A stretch of DNA of 64,000 bases, from assembly GCF_900177425.1 (NCBI RefSeq), contig NZ_LT840184.1:6364261-6428260 (forward strand), written 5' to 3'. Below the pieces are notes generated by a model. It was not told the origin of the DNA, did not search any database, and saw only the letters and a list, made by a program, of their open reading frames with translations. A program made the translations under genes and the position numbers. Below, piece after piece: positions 1 to 9,244 of the stretch; positions within the stretch are counted from its first letter, which is position 1, and each line of letters starts with the position of its first letter. Origin of the DNA: Paenibacillus uliginis N3/975 (GTDB taxonomy: Bacteria > Bacillota > Bacilli > Paenibacillales > Paenibacillaceae).

Positions 1-439
1 CTTTACCGTGGCCGTATACCTCATAGCTTTTCCGGTCGATGACGGTATCGTGAAGATGGATTTTGTCGGCACTGACCATCTGATAGCGGCGCAGAAGCGC
101 CTTGATGCGGAACAACAATTCCTTTGGTTCAAAGGGCTTGGTTACATAATCGTCGGTCCCGACGGCAAAGCCCTTTTCCTTATCGAGGAGCTGGTCCTTG
201 GCTGTAAGTAAAATCACCGGAAAATCGTAGTCATTTCGGATTTCCTCGGTAAGCTGATATCCATCCTTATTCGGCATCATCACATCGACAACGGCCAGAT
301 GAATTTGTTCTTTGACAAGACAGGCTGAGGCTTCTTCTCCGTCGGCTGCCTCATATACAGAATAGCCTTCAAGCTGAAGGTGATATCGTAATAATTCCCG
401 GATGTGAGGATCGTCATCTGCGATTAAAATGTGAACCAT
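1..439 (-). CDS. OmpR-family response regulator, partial (3' end outside window)
   Basis: Read on the minus strand from an ATG at 439 preceded by AGGGGG. The 146 visible residues form a complete receiver domain: acidic cluster DDD at residues 8-10, phosphoacceptor Asp52 in VVDVMMP, the LLTAK threonine, and the conserved lysine in DYVTKPF. The start of a second domain follows (YQMVSADKIHLHDTVIDR), the usual entry to an OmpR/PhoB winged-helix DNA-binding domain. The C-terminus runs off the left edge, so the target genes and partner kinase are not visible. A kinase gene would be expected just outside the window. Family assignment is firm; the specific role is unknown. Confidence 0.85.
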   Translation of the reverse strand, partial: MVHILIADDDPHIRELLRYHLQLEGYSVYEAADGEEASACLVKEQIHLAVVDVMMPNKDGYQLTEEIRNDYDFPVILLTAKDQLLDKEKGFAVGTDDYVTKPFEPKELLFRIKALLRRYQMVSADKIHLHDTVIDRKSYEVYGHGK

Positions 440-672
440 GGCTGGATAGCCCCCTAGAATGGTATGTATGGATAATTATAATCATCATAGCACGAGCCTA
501 GTTTGGCCCAAAACCATATAAAGCATAAGGGATTCTGTAGAAAAGTGTTATAAAAATGTTGAAGAGAGGACATTTTAAGAGGTTGAACCTTCGGCATGCC
601 GTCCATACTGGATAAAGTAGGTAAATGATGACCATGTCATTTCGGAACATGCATGAGAAGGAGGCAGAGCAC

Positions 673-1407
673 ATGAAGCTGATGAAATGGCTGCTTAAAA
701 TCAGTCTTACGGCAGTGCTTATAAGTACACTAACAATTCTGACCACAGGTATTGTTGTGAATAGCTATCTTCAATCGGTACTGGCGAGCTTTAATATCCA
801 GTTGGAGGCTCAGCCGATGGGAGTAGGAGGCATCATGAAAAATTTACTCGGGTTTAACGGTTCAAGTGGACAGGACAAGGTAGACACAGGTACAAAAGGC
901 ACTGTGGAGAATAATTCGGCTGGAGGCCAAAATAACGACGCAGCATCCGGCTCATCGAGTACGCAGGAGGAGGACCGCTCCTCGTCAGAAGGAAGTTCTA
1001 AGCAGGATAACGATACGGAAGGGACGAATTCTGGAGCGACCGGAGGAGCTTCTGATGACAGCAATGAGAATGGCGATGACCGGGCGATAGAGGGGGAAGC
1101 TCCACCGGAAGATTCTCTGCCAGTAATGGGACGAAGTGCGGGTGAATCGGCAGCCGGTCAAGGGGATCAGCAGTTAGTAATGACCCCAGATGAAATGGTT
1201 GATAAGAAAAGCAGTCTTAGCACGAAAGAGAAAGAAGAGATTTTTACACTGTTGATGAGCAAGCTGCCGCAGGCGGAGATGCAAAAAATATCCGAAGCCA
1301 TGGAAGACGGATTGACAGCCTCCGAGCTGGATGAGATCGAGAATGGCATTTCCAAATATTTGAGCAAAGACGAGTTTGAGAAATTGATGACCATGCTTCA
1401 AAAATAG
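673..1407 (+). CDS. Unrecognised membrane-anchored protein with Ser/Gly/Asp-rich linker
   Basis: A 244-residue protein. I chose the start at 673 because AAGGAGG sits 8 nt upstream; an earlier in-frame ATG at 625 lacks such a site. The N-terminus carries one hydrophobic segment (about residues 6-33, ending near NSYLQSVL). A long low-complexity stretch rich in Ser, Gly, Asp, Glu and Asn follows (about 55-165). It ends in a compact, predicted helical region of Lys, Glu and Leu (about 180-244). This looks like a single-pass or secreted anchor, a flexible linker and a small helical domain. A rho-independent terminator follows at 1484. I do not recognise the family and infer no function. Confidence 0.7.
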   Translation: MKLMKWLLKISLTAVLISTLTILTTGIVVNSYLQSVLASFNIQLEAQPMGVGGIMKNLLGFNGSSGQDKVDTGTKGTVENNSAGGQNNDAASGSSSTQEEDRSSSEGSSKQDNDTEGTNSGATGGASDDSNENGDDRAIEGEAPPEDSLPVMGRSAGESAAGQGDQQLVMTPDEMVDKKSSLSTKEKEEIFTLLMSKLPQAEMQKISEAMEDGLTASELDEIENGISKYLSKDEFEKLMTMLQK

Positions 1408-1483
1408 GCTGTAGCTGCTTGCAGGCTTAGGTTTGTCACTGTTTTGTCATTCGAAAAAAATAACAAAATGAGGAATATGAATC

Positions 1484-1509
1484 AAACCCGCGTCCTGCGC
1501 GGGTTTTTT
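1484..1509 (+). terminator. Rho-independent terminator
   Basis: A 9-bp perfect stem (AAACCCGCG with CGCGGGTTT, loop TCCTG) followed by a run of T. It ends the gene at 673-1407. Confidence 0.85.
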
Positions 1510-1709
1510 CTGCGAGCTGGAGACTTGATCAGACTGTAAAAGCTATGTTAAAGTTAACTGGTGTTGAAAAGGTTAAGATTTTGAAACCTTTTGACGAATC
1601 ATAATATGATGATTTATACAAGATATGGTAAAAATATTGTCCGTTCGTCGTATACCTACATAAAAACTGGTTTGCACATAAGGACATAGGACTGAAAAAG
1701 GAGAAGAAC

Positions 1710-3296
1710 ATGAAAGGTTTTAAAAATACGAGGTGGTATAACAGCATCAAGCAAAGTCTTAACGCTGGCCGTTCCGCCAAGGATAACGAAAACTCCAGAC
1801 ATGAATCCGACGTTCAGGCTGATACAAAGCAAAAAGGATGGATTTCGTCCCGCAAGTGGGTCTTGATCCCAGCAGGTGCAGTGCTTGTTGCAGGATCGGT
1901 CTTTTTCGCCGGACGCGAATATGTAAACGCAAATACATTGCCGTTCTATCACGTATATGTAAACGGGCAGAATATAGGCACCATCGAGGATGATGAACAG
2001 CTAGACAAGCTGTTTGAAACGAAACAGAAGTATTATCAGGAGAAATACCCGGATACCATGATGGTTCTGCATACCGACGGTATCACAACGAAAGCAGACC
2101 GGGATTATAAGCCGGTTGTGAAGAGTGAGGAAACGCTGGCGAAGCTGGATGGTATGCTGAAGGCGTACGCGCGCGGGGTAGAACTGAAAGTTAACGGTGA
2201 AACGGTTGCTATTGTCAAGGATCAGAAGGCCGCCCAGGCTGCAGTTCAAGCGGCTAAGGAAAAGTATGCTCCGGCAGAAGCAGCTGTAAAGACCGGAAAA
2301 CCTGTAATTAAGCAAACCTCGGCTTCCGCAGGAAAGAAAAGTTCGACTGAAAGCGACAGCGTAAAGTCTGTTGAGATTAAAGAAGATATTACCGTTTCTT
2401 ATACGAAGACGGATCCGAATAAAGTGCTGGATGTTGAGGGTGCTGCTGAGGCACTGACCAGCACCAAAGAGGAACCCGTTATTTATACAGTGATAGAAGG
2501 AGATACGATCTCTTCGATCGCACAGTCACATAACATGAAGCGTGCTGAGGTTATGGCGCTTAATCCGGGATTGGAGGAGAAATACCTTCAGATCGGATCA
2601 GAGCTTGAGCTGAGCAGACCCGTCGCTCCGTTGACAGTTCGCACGGTCGAAACAGTAACGGAGAAGATGGCCAGCAAACCTGAGACCATTGTTCGCAAAA
2701 GCGATGAGCTGCCGTTGGGTAAACGTAAAGTAGTTCGCTCCGGACGTGACGGAGTGAAGACGGTCGACTATGTGGTGACTAAGGAGAACGGCGAGATTGT
2801 CTCCAAGCAGTGGACAGGCCAACAGGTTGTACAGCCTGCTCTGCCTGAGGTTGTATATAAAGGAACCAAAGCTCCAGAGAAGAAAAAGGTAGTAACTCCA
2901 GCAACCCCATCAGCGACGGTATCCGAGAGTTCGGGTCGTATGTTTGCATGGCCGGTCAGCGGTGCGCGCATTACTAGCTCGTATGGTCAGCGTTGGGGTC
3001 GTACCCATGAAGGTACGGACATGGTTGGCGGTCGTACAATTATGGCCGCAGCCGGCGGCACGGTCGTATTCGCCGGATACCAGGGCAGTTACGGTAACGC
3101 CGTCATCGTTGATCACGGCAATGGTTATCAGACGCTGTACGGTCATATGAGCAGCATCTCTGTCCGTAACGGACAATCGGTCGGACAAGGCAGCACGCTG
3201 GGCATTATGGGCAGCACGGGCCGCTCGACTGGGGTTCATCTCCATTTCGAAATTCGTAAAAATGGAGTTCAGCAAAACCCGATGAAATATTTATAA
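1710..3296 (+). CDS. LysM/G5/M23 peptidoglycan hydrolase
   Basis: A 528-residue membrane-anchored wall hydrolase, probably a D,L- or glycyl-type endopeptidase of family M23. A charged cytoplasmic N-terminus is followed by one membrane helix (about 50-67). An extracellular region carries a LysM module (about 257-305, YTVIEGDTISSIAQSH), which binds peptidoglycan, then a G5-like module (about 310-385), then the M23 domain (about 410-528). The zinc site is visible as HEGTD and HLHFE, and a GHM motif lies in LYGHMSS. The start is set by AAAGGAG about 8 nt upstream. It lies directly upstream of walR. In Firmicutes WalRK controls wall hydrolases, so co-regulation is plausible but is inference here. 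Confidence 0.92.
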   Translation: MKGFKNTRWYNSIKQSLNAGRSAKDNENSRHESDVQADTKQKGWISSRKWVLIPAGAVLVAGSVFFAGREYVNANTLPFYHVYVNGQNIGTIEDDEQLDKLFETKQKYYQEKYPDTMMVLHTDGITTKADRDYKPVVKSEETLAKLDGMLKAYARGVELKVNGETVAIVKDQKAAQAAVQAAKEKYAPAEAAVKTGKPVIKQTSASAGKKSSTESDSVKSVEIKEDITVSYTKTDPNKVLDVEGAAEALTSTKEEPVIYTVIEGDTISSIAQSHNMKRAEVMALNPGLEEKYLQIGSELELSRPVAPLTVRTVETVTEKMASKPETIVRKSDELPLGKRKVVRSGRDGVKTVDYVVTKENGEIVSKQWTGQQVVQPALPEVVYKGTKAPEKKKVVTPATPSATVSESSGRMFAWPVSGARITSSYGQRWGRTHEGTDMVGGRTIMAAAGGTVVFAGYQGSYGNAVIVDHGNGYQTLYGHMSSISVRNGQSVGQGSTLGIMGSTGRSTGVHLHFEIRKNGVQQNPMKYL

Positions 3297-3356
3297 TCCT
3301 ATGTTATACTGGGTTTATCAATGACGACATAAGCCATTATTGGTTCATATATCATA

Positions 3357-3395
3357 AATAACATGGCCGCTCCTTCACGGGGCGGCCATGTTATT
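3357..3395. terminator. Hairpin terminator between the M23 gene and walR
   Basis: A 14-bp perfect inverted repeat (AATAACATGGCCGC and its complement, loop TCCTTCACGGG). It has A/T flanks on both sides but only a weak T tract, so it could work in either direction. It separates the hydrolase transcript from the wal operon. Confidence 0.65.
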
Positions 3396-3497
3396 GTTTC
3401 GGGAGTCTATTGCGACGCTAGGCAGATGTGCCGGAACGCTAGGTATGATAAAATAGAACGAAGATCGTTCAAGTGAAGGTATGAGGTGAGAAGTTAT

Positions 3498-4232
3498 ATG
3501 CAGGGAACCATTCTGGTGGTGGATGACGAACAGCCCATCGCCGATATTTTGAAGTTTAATCTTGAAAAAGAGGGCTATGAGGTTATTTGCGCATTTGACG
3601 GAATCAGTGCCGTAGAACTTGCGCTCTCGAAGCGTCCTGACCTGATGCTGCTCGATCTGATGCTGCCAGGTAAAGACGGAATGGACGTGTGCCGTGAGGT
3701 ACGTGCCGCGAACTTGCATATCCCGATCATCATGCTGACTGCGAAGGATGGAGAGATCGATAAAGTACTGGGTCTTGAGCTCGGTGCAGACGATTATGTA
3801 ACCAAGCCGTTCAGCACGCGTGAGCTGTTGGCGCGGGTCAAAGCGCAAATGCGGCGTCAGCACAAGAGTGACAGTCTGGCGGATGCGAGCGGGTCCGCAG
3901 ATGCAGAAGCCAAGCAGGGGCTTCGTTTGTTTGAGCTGTTTATTGATACAGACATGTATATGGTATATAAAAGCGGGGAAGCGCTCGATCTGACGCACCG
4001 CGAATATGAGCTCGTCTATTATTTGGCCAAAAATGCCGGCAAGGTGATGACTCGTGAGCATCTGCTGCAGGCGGTATGGGGCTTTGAATACTTCGGAGAT
4101 GTACGCACGGTCGATGTGACGATTCGCCGGCTGCGAGAGAAGATCGAAGAGAATCCGAGTAAGCCGGAGTATATTTTGACCCGGCGAGGGCTTGGCTATT
4201 TGATGCGAAGTTCCAAAAACGGAGGCTTGTAA
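3498..4232 (+). CDS. walR: Essential cell-wall response regulator WalR (YycF)
   Basis: A 244-residue OmpR-family regulator that controls peptidoglycan metabolism genes with WalK. The receiver domain (1-120) shows DDE at 9-11, phosphoacceptor Asp53 in LLDLMLP, the T of MLTAK and K of YVTKPF. The winged-helix domain (about 140-240) includes the motifs LTHREYELV and DVRTVDVTIRRLREK. I placed the start at ATG 3498 behind GAGGTGAG; an in-frame GTG at 3486 lies inside that ribosome site and is unlikely. The stop overlaps the walK start by one base (TAATG). Order walR-walK-walH-walI-walJ-htrA-rlmH matches the conserved Firmicute cluster, which makes the assignment firm. Confidence 0.97.
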   Translation: MQGTILVVDDEQPIADILKFNLEKEGYEVICAFDGISAVELALSKRPDLMLLDLMLPGKDGMDVCREVRAANLHIPIIMLTAKDGEIDKVLGLELGADDYVTKPFSTRELLARVKAQMRRQHKSDSLADASGSADAEAKQGLRLFELFIDTDMYMVYKSGEALDLTHREYELVYYLAKNAGKVMTREHLLQAVWGFEYFGDVRTVDVTIRRLREKIEENPSKPEYILTRRGLGYLMRSSKNGGL

Positions 4233-6058
4233 TGAAGTGGCTGTCCTTCTTTCGGACAATTCAGGCGAAGGTCATCATCATTTATGTGCTGCTGATTCTC
4301 ATCGCCATGCAGCTGATTGGCGTCTATTTTGTGAGTGCCATGAAGAACTCGTTAACGAGTAATTTTACGACAGATTTACAGGGGCGTGCGGAGCTGATGT
4401 CGGTGCTTGCGGCCAAGACGCTGGCTGGCGAAGTGGACTCGGATGAGGACCGGAATGAGAGCCTACAAGTCATGGTCAACAATCTGTTCAACATGAACGG
4501 GGCTGAGATTCAGGTTCTGGATGCTACGGGCAAGGTACTGATAACGTCAATGCTGTCGCACTCAGACTATGTAAACAAAAAAAACACACAGACGGTCGTC
4601 AGCCGGGCGCTTCAGGGCATTGTCGATAACGAGGAATATATTATTGACGACGATGGAACTCGCAAAAAAGTGGTAGCAAAGCCTGTCATCCATAACGATA
4701 AAATTGTCGGTGCCATCTATATCGTAGCAAGTATGAGTGAGCTGTATGCGACCATGGAGCGGATTAACAGCATATTTATTTCAGGTATCTTGTTGGCTCT
4801 TGGTCTGACCGCGGTACTCGGGGTCATTTTGTCCCATACGATTACCCATCCGATCAAGGAATTGACCCGCCATGCAAGGGCGGTAGCAGAAGGTCGATTT
4901 ACAGAGAAGGCGCCGGTATTCGGAAGCGATGAGATTGGCCAGCTGAGCCAAACGTTCAATTACATGACTAGCCGACTGCGTGAGGCTTTGTCGCAGAATG
5001 AAGAAGAGAAGGAAAAGCTCGCATCCATTCTCACTAACATGAGTGACGGAGTTATTGCGACGGACGAAGCAGGGCGGGTTATCTTGATGAACCGCCGTGC
5101 TGGGCAGATGCTTGGCGTGGAAGGGGAGGAACTGGCAGGCCGGGAAATTGTCTCACTGCTTGGATTGGAGGAGTTGGAAGCCGAGTCTCTGGTTCGCGGT
5201 GGCAGCGATTCGAAGCTGCTGGATATTACACCTCGCGAAGGCGGGCAGCCATTCATGATGCGAGTAACGTTTACGCCCATTCATCGGCGGGAGATTGGCA
5301 TCACTGGTACGATTGCCGTACTGCAAGACGTTACGGAGCAGGAGAAGCTGGAGGCCTCACGTCGGGAATTCGTAGCGAACGTGTCGCATGAACTCCGGAC
5401 GCCGCTGACAACGATCAAGAGTTACACCGAGGCACTGGAAGATGGAGCGCTGGAAGACAAGCAGCTGGCGCCACGTTTTGTCGGTGTCATCCAAAATGAG
5501 ACAGGCCGGATGATCCGACTGGTCACCGATCTGCTTCATCTGTCGCGCTTCGACTCCAAGGAAGCTGCGATGCGCAAACAGCCGGTGGACATTGTGGAGA
5601 TGCTCGAGGATGTAGAGGACCGGTTCTCTTTTCAAATGCAGCAGAAAAATGTGCATACAGTCATTGATGCGAGACCGGCTGTATCCGTCGCCATGCTTGA
5701 CCGGGACGGAATCGACCAGGTGCTCGACAATCTAATTTCGAACGCACTTAAATATACGCCAGACGGCGGCACAATTACGATGGAGGCTGATGTGACAGAG
5801 GACGGTATGTTGTCTCTGTCTGTAGCAGATACCGGAATTGGCATACCGAAAAAGGATCTGGACCGGATATTCGAAAGGTTTTACCGAGTGGATAAGGCCC
5901 GAACCCGGTATATGGGCGGCACTGGACTCGGTTTGTCCATTGCCCGGGAAATTGTAAGGGTACATGGTGGGTCTATATATTTACAGTCAGAGCTCGAAAA
6001 AGGCACGAAGGTAACCTTCACGCTGCCTCTGAATGAGGAAGGGAGGGAGACAACGTGA
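4232..6058 (+). CDS. walK: Cell-wall sensor histidine kinase WalK (YycG)
   Basis: A 608-residue membrane kinase that phosphorylates WalR. Visible order: TM1 (about 11-31), an extracellular domain (about 35-180), TM2 (about 181-203), HAMP (about 204-256), PAS (about 260-365), HisKA with phosphoacceptor His386 in ANVSHELRTP, and HATPase with N box (DNLISNALKYT), DTGIGI and GGTGLGLS. Length and order are those of standard WalK proteins. The start overlaps the walR stop and has GGAGG upstream. Its own stop overlaps the next start (GTGA), so the operon is translationally coupled. Confidence 0.97.
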   Translation: MKWLSFFRTIQAKVIIIYVLLILIAMQLIGVYFVSAMKNSLTSNFTTDLQGRAELMSVLAAKTLAGEVDSDEDRNESLQVMVNNLFNMNGAEIQVLDATGKVLITSMLSHSDYVNKKNTQTVVSRALQGIVDNEEYIIDDDGTRKKVVAKPVIHNDKIVGAIYIVASMSELYATMERINSIFISGILLALGLTAVLGVILSHTITHPIKELTRHARAVAEGRFTEKAPVFGSDEIGQLSQTFNYMTSRLREALSQNEEEKEKLASILTNMSDGVIATDEAGRVILMNRRAGQMLGVEGEELAGREIVSLLGLEELEAESLVRGGSDSKLLDITPREGGQPFMMRVTFTPIHRREIGITGTIAVLQDVTEQEKLEASRREFVANVSHELRTPLTTIKSYTEALEDGALEDKQLAPRFVGVIQNETGRMIRLVTDLLHLSRFDSKEAAMRKQPVDIVEMLEDVEDRFSFQMQQKNVHTVIDARPAVSVAMLDRDGIDQVLDNLISNALKYTPDGGTITMEADVTEDGMLSLSVADTGIGIPKKDLDRIFERFYRVDKARTRYMGGTGLGLSIAREIVRVHGGSIYLQSELEKGTKVTFTLPLNEEGRETT

Positions 6059-7335
6059 AGGAACGATTAAAAACCGCGCTGCTGCTTGTGTTAGTACTGA
6101 GTAGTCTGGTACAAAGTTATTTTCTTATTTACCGTCTCCCTGGCAGCGGCTCTGTTGTGAAGTCCGAGAATTCTTACATCAAGACGGAAGATATGGGGCC
6201 GGAAGCAAAGGCGGAGAATCTGATTTATCCGAAAAAAATGATTATTCATCTTGGTGAGGATAAGCATACGGTATTCTATCCTGGTCAAATGTTCTATGAT
6301 CTTGTCAATAACCGGCTGAAGGGCCGGACGTTCGAAAGTTTTCAGCGCCGGACGTTGAACAATATGGACTGGTCCAAGCTTCGTGCCAGCAGTAAGGGCA
6401 TTGAACTGAGCTTTGGTTCCGGTATACCGGTGACACTTCTTCAAAAAGTGATGCAGATTACGCCAGACTCACTGTTCGAAGGGGAAAGCATCCACAAAAT
6501 GTGGTTGTACAGCATAGAAGGAGAACCTAAGGTGCATGCGCTGTTCTTCAGCACGGAGGGGGATGTCGTCTACGAGGCCGCCCAAGCTGACTTGACGGTA
6601 CAAGACATTCATCAGCTTGTCGATTTCGGATTGGACTGGGTCCCGTACACCATGCAGGAAGGAACATCGTTCTATATGCCGGAGGAACCGTTTGATATGG
6701 TAAGTCTGGAGATGCCAATCGGGATGTACACGGTGGAGCAGATGCAGCGGAGCTTATTTTTTGATCCGAGCATTACACGGAATATCCGGGAGCGGGACGG
6801 TTCTGAAATTTATACGGACAGCAAACGCAGCTTGCAGGTCGATCAAGGGCAGAACTGGATGAGTTACACAGATCCGGCTGCGCCGCCATCGGGTGAAAGC
6901 AGCCCCGGCAAGGATGTGCTGTCAGCGATTGATTTTGTGAACCAGCATGGTGGTTGGAACGGCAGCTACCGGTTAAGCCAATCCGAGGATAACGAAGACC
7001 GGACGTTGGTAGAGTTCCAACAGTATCACCGGGGTTATCCGATTCTGAATACACTTGGTTTCAATTACGGTATCATGAAGCTGGAGCTGCAGAAGGGCAC
7101 GGTAACCTCTTATGAGCGTTCACTGCTGTACGTAAAAACAGAAGAACAGAAGAAAAAAATCGTGAAGCTGCCTGCAGGAGATGAGCTGCGGGAGAAGCTG
7201 GACAAGCTGCCTGATAGCATGAAGATTGTGGATCTGGAACCGGCCTATTTGCCGTTCGTAAACGAGAATGGATTGCGGCTTAAGCCGGTATGGGCCGTTC
7301 AGCTTCTGAACGGAAGTATGCAGGTGCTGGAATAG
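6055..7335 (+). CDS. walH: WalRK regulatory membrane protein WalH (YycH)
   Basis: A 426-residue protein with a single N-terminal membrane helix (about 7-24) and a large extracytoplasmic part. In Bacillus and Staphylococcus, YycH and YycI bind WalK and tune its activity. Identification rests on position directly after walK with a 4-base overlap, on the expected size and single-anchor topology, and on the YycH-type C-terminal region. The GTG start at 6055 is preceded by GGGAGGGAG. Sequence conservation in this family is low, so the name depends partly on synteny. Confidence 0.92.
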   Translation: MKERLKTALLLVLVLSSLVQSYFLIYRLPGSGSVVKSENSYIKTEDMGPEAKAENLIYPKKMIIHLGEDKHTVFYPGQMFYDLVNNRLKGRTFESFQRRTLNNMDWSKLRASSKGIELSFGSGIPVTLLQKVMQITPDSLFEGESIHKMWLYSIEGEPKVHALFFSTEGDVVYEAAQADLTVQDIHQLVDFGLDWVPYTMQEGTSFYMPEEPFDMVSLEMPIGMYTVEQMQRSLFFDPSITRNIRERDGSEIYTDSKRSLQVDQGQNWMSYTDPAAPPSGESSPGKDVLSAIDFVNQHGGWNGSYRLSQSEDNEDRTLVEFQQYHRGYPILNTLGFNYGIMKLELQKGTVTSYERSLLYVKTEEQKKKIVKLPAGDELREKLDKLPDSMKIVDLEPAYLPFVNENGLRLKPVWAVQLLNGSMQVLE

Positions 7336-7359
7336 ATAAAACGTGAAGGAGGGAAGTAC

Positions 7360-8109
7360 ATGGATTGGGGACGGGCCAAAAATGTGTTAATCTATGCGTT
7401 TTTGCTGCTGAATCTGGTGCTGGGTTACCAGTTGTGGATCGACTATCGGGAGCAGATAGGCTCCAGTCTGGACTTCACCTCCTTGTCTGAAAGTACGCAG
7501 AGGGTTATGGAAGAGAATCGGATTCAGGTACTGAGCCCGATTCCGCCGGAGACACCGCAGCTGCCGAAGATCGCTTATACGTATAGTGTCGGGGCGCAAG
7601 GCAAGCCGGTCAAGCTGAACCAGCCGGTTGACACCAAGCTGATCTATTCGGATCAAAAGGAGCTGCAGACCGCACTGGCCGGACAAATTCCGAACCTGAA
7701 CCAGTTCCGTCATGATCCGCTGTCAGATAAAGAAAACGCCTTTGTGTTCCGTCCGCTGGTAAACGGGGAATGGCCGTTGTTTAATGTCGAGTTGGAGCTG
7801 TTCTATGAGAGTCAAAAGATAGAGTATTACCGTAAGCCGGTGCTAGAAATTCAATCCACTAGCGAAGTGGAGGAACAAAAGGTATTGTCTGCATCCAAGG
7901 CACTTGGAACGATTATTGAACGGAATTTCATTCCGCCGAAGTCGGTGGTCAAGGATATACAGCTCGGTTATTATGGGCAGATGTTTAACACAGATGTGGA
8001 GCTGGCGGCACCGGCATGGCGGTTTACGCTGGATAATGGAGAAATGATATACGTTCAGGGGATTAGTGGAGATGTGTTCACACCCAAGACGGATAAAATA
8101 AAGGAGTAA
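7360..8109 (+). CDS. walI: WalRK regulatory membrane protein WalI (YycI)
   Basis: A 249-residue protein. It opens with MDWGRAKNVLIYAFLLLNLVLGYQLW, given here as the range 1-26, which is the typical YycI N-terminus with one membrane helix. The rest is a two-lobed extracytoplasmic domain of the YycH/YycI type. The start is set by GAAGGAGGG upstream. It lies 24 bases after walH and 7 bases before walJ, in the conserved order. Known role: a partner of WalH in setting WalK activity at the membrane. Confidence 0.93.
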   Translation: MDWGRAKNVLIYAFLLLNLVLGYQLWIDYREQIGSSLDFTSLSESTQRVMEENRIQVLSPIPPETPQLPKIAYTYSVGAQGKPVKLNQPVDTKLIYSDQKELQTALAGQIPNLNQFRHDPLSDKENAFVFRPLVNGEWPLFNVELELFYESQKIEYYRKPVLEIQSTSEVEEQKVLSASKALGTIIERNFIPPKSVVKDIQLGYYGQMFNTDVELAAPAWRFTLDNGEMIYVQGISGDVFTPKTDKIKE

Positions 8110-8116
8110 CGGACCT

Positions 8117-8920
8117 ATGGGGATATCTTTTACCGTGCTGTCGAGCGGCTCGACGGGCAACGCAACAGTTGTCCGTAACGGGGATACGACACTTCTAATT
8201 GATGCCGGGCTGAGTGCGCGGCGGATTGACGAACTGTTGAAGGAACGGGACATGTCCGGGGAAGAAATTGACGGGATTCTGGTCACACACGAGCATTCCG
8301 ATCATATTAAAGGACTTGGAGCGGTAGCACGTAAGTACAATCTGCCGATTTACGCCAATGAGAAGACATGGGAAGCGATAAACCGGTCTGTCGGCAAAAT
8401 TGCAGACGAGAATCGGATTGTACTGGATAGCCATGAGGTGAAGGATTTCGGGACGCTACGTGTGGAGCCTTTTGAAATCTCCCATGACGCAGCCGCGCCA
8501 GTGGGTTATTGTTTCTATGACGGAGACGAGAAGCTGGGTGTAGCGACAGATCTCGGTTATGTGAGCGACAAGGTGAAAAAAGCGATTGAAGGCTCGGATG
8601 TGTTGGTCCTTGAGGCTAATCACGACATTGAGATGCTACGTATGGGACGGTATCCGTGGAACACCAAACGCCGGATTCTCGGCGACATGGGTCACTTATC
8701 AAATGTGTCGGCCGGTGATGCCCTCAGCGAGCTGCTGACTGGAGATACCAAGCGTGCATATTTGGCCCACCTCAGTCGGGATCACAACATGATGGATTTG
8801 GCCAAAATGACGGTGCGCGATACGATGGAAGATAACGGATGCTTTTTCAAAGACAGCGAATTTAAATTGTGTGACACCTACTATGACCGCTCTACTCCTT
8901 GGGACAGGCTGAAAGATTAG
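8117..8920 (+). CDS. walJ: Metallo-beta-lactamase-fold nuclease WalJ (YycJ)
   Basis: A 267-residue cytoplasmic metallo-hydrolase. Visible metal ligands: the HEHSDH motif (THEHSDHIKG, about residues 58-65), a second-sphere Asp in ATDLGYVS, and the later histidines in LEANHD and YLAHLSRDHN. YycJ proteins are MBL-fold nucleases linked to DNA repair or replication-wall coordination; the exact substrate cannot be read from the sequence. The gene follows walI by 7 bases and is probably the last gene of the wal operon, since the next gene is on the other strand. Confidence 0.94.
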   Translation: MGISFTVLSSGSTGNATVVRNGDTTLLIDAGLSARRIDELLKERDMSGEEIDGILVTHEHSDHIKGLGAVARKYNLPIYANEKTWEAINRSVGKIADENRIVLDSHEVKDFGTLRVEPFEISHDAAAPVGYCFYDGDEKLGVATDLGYVSDKVKKAIEGSDVLVLEANHDIEMLRMGRYPWNTKRRILGDMGHLSNVSAGDALSELLTGDTKRAYLAHLSRDHNMMDLAKMTVRDTMEDNGCFFKDSEFKLCDTYYDRSTPWDRLKD

Positions 8921-9031
8921 GCAGGGGATATCCTGTGCAGGCCTGGCGTTCATATATATTGCAAAACAACCTCAGCCTGAACACGGTCTGTCTTCGTTTA
9001 CGAAGATCAAAACACGTTCATGTGCGTTAAT

Positions 9032-9244
9032 CTATACGCTTGGATACGATGGATGCGACATGAATTGATTCAACTCTTCGGCTTTGTGCTCTACCTCTTC
9101 GCGGGTCAGGAGGCCTTTGTCGATCAGTAATTCGATGATCGTGCTTAGGGCGAGGGTATTGCGGTAATGCTCGTCCATTAAATCCCCTAGTTTTGCTGCC
9201 ATATGTACGATGTCCATAGCCGTACCTGGGCTATAACGTTCCAC
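9032..9244 (-). CDS. Small conserved-looking cytoplasmic protein, function unknown
   Basis: A 70-residue protein starting at GTG (9244) behind a strong AAAGGAGG, 9-10 nt upstream, which supports real translation. It is predicted to be helical and acidic, with no membrane segment or signal (MERYSPGTAMDIVHMAAKLG at the start). It has the look of a small helical dimer or adaptor protein, but I do not recognise a family. It sits alone between walJ and htrA on the opposite strand. Confidence 0.65.
   Translation of the reverse strand: MERYSPGTAMDIVHMAAKLGDLMDEHYRNTLALSTIIELLIDKGLLTREEVEHKAEELNQFMSHPSYPSV

Noticed and set aside
8..211. Plus-strand open frame of 67 codons at the left edge
   Set aside because: It is the shadow of the response regulator on the minus strand, whose receiver motifs are all intact.
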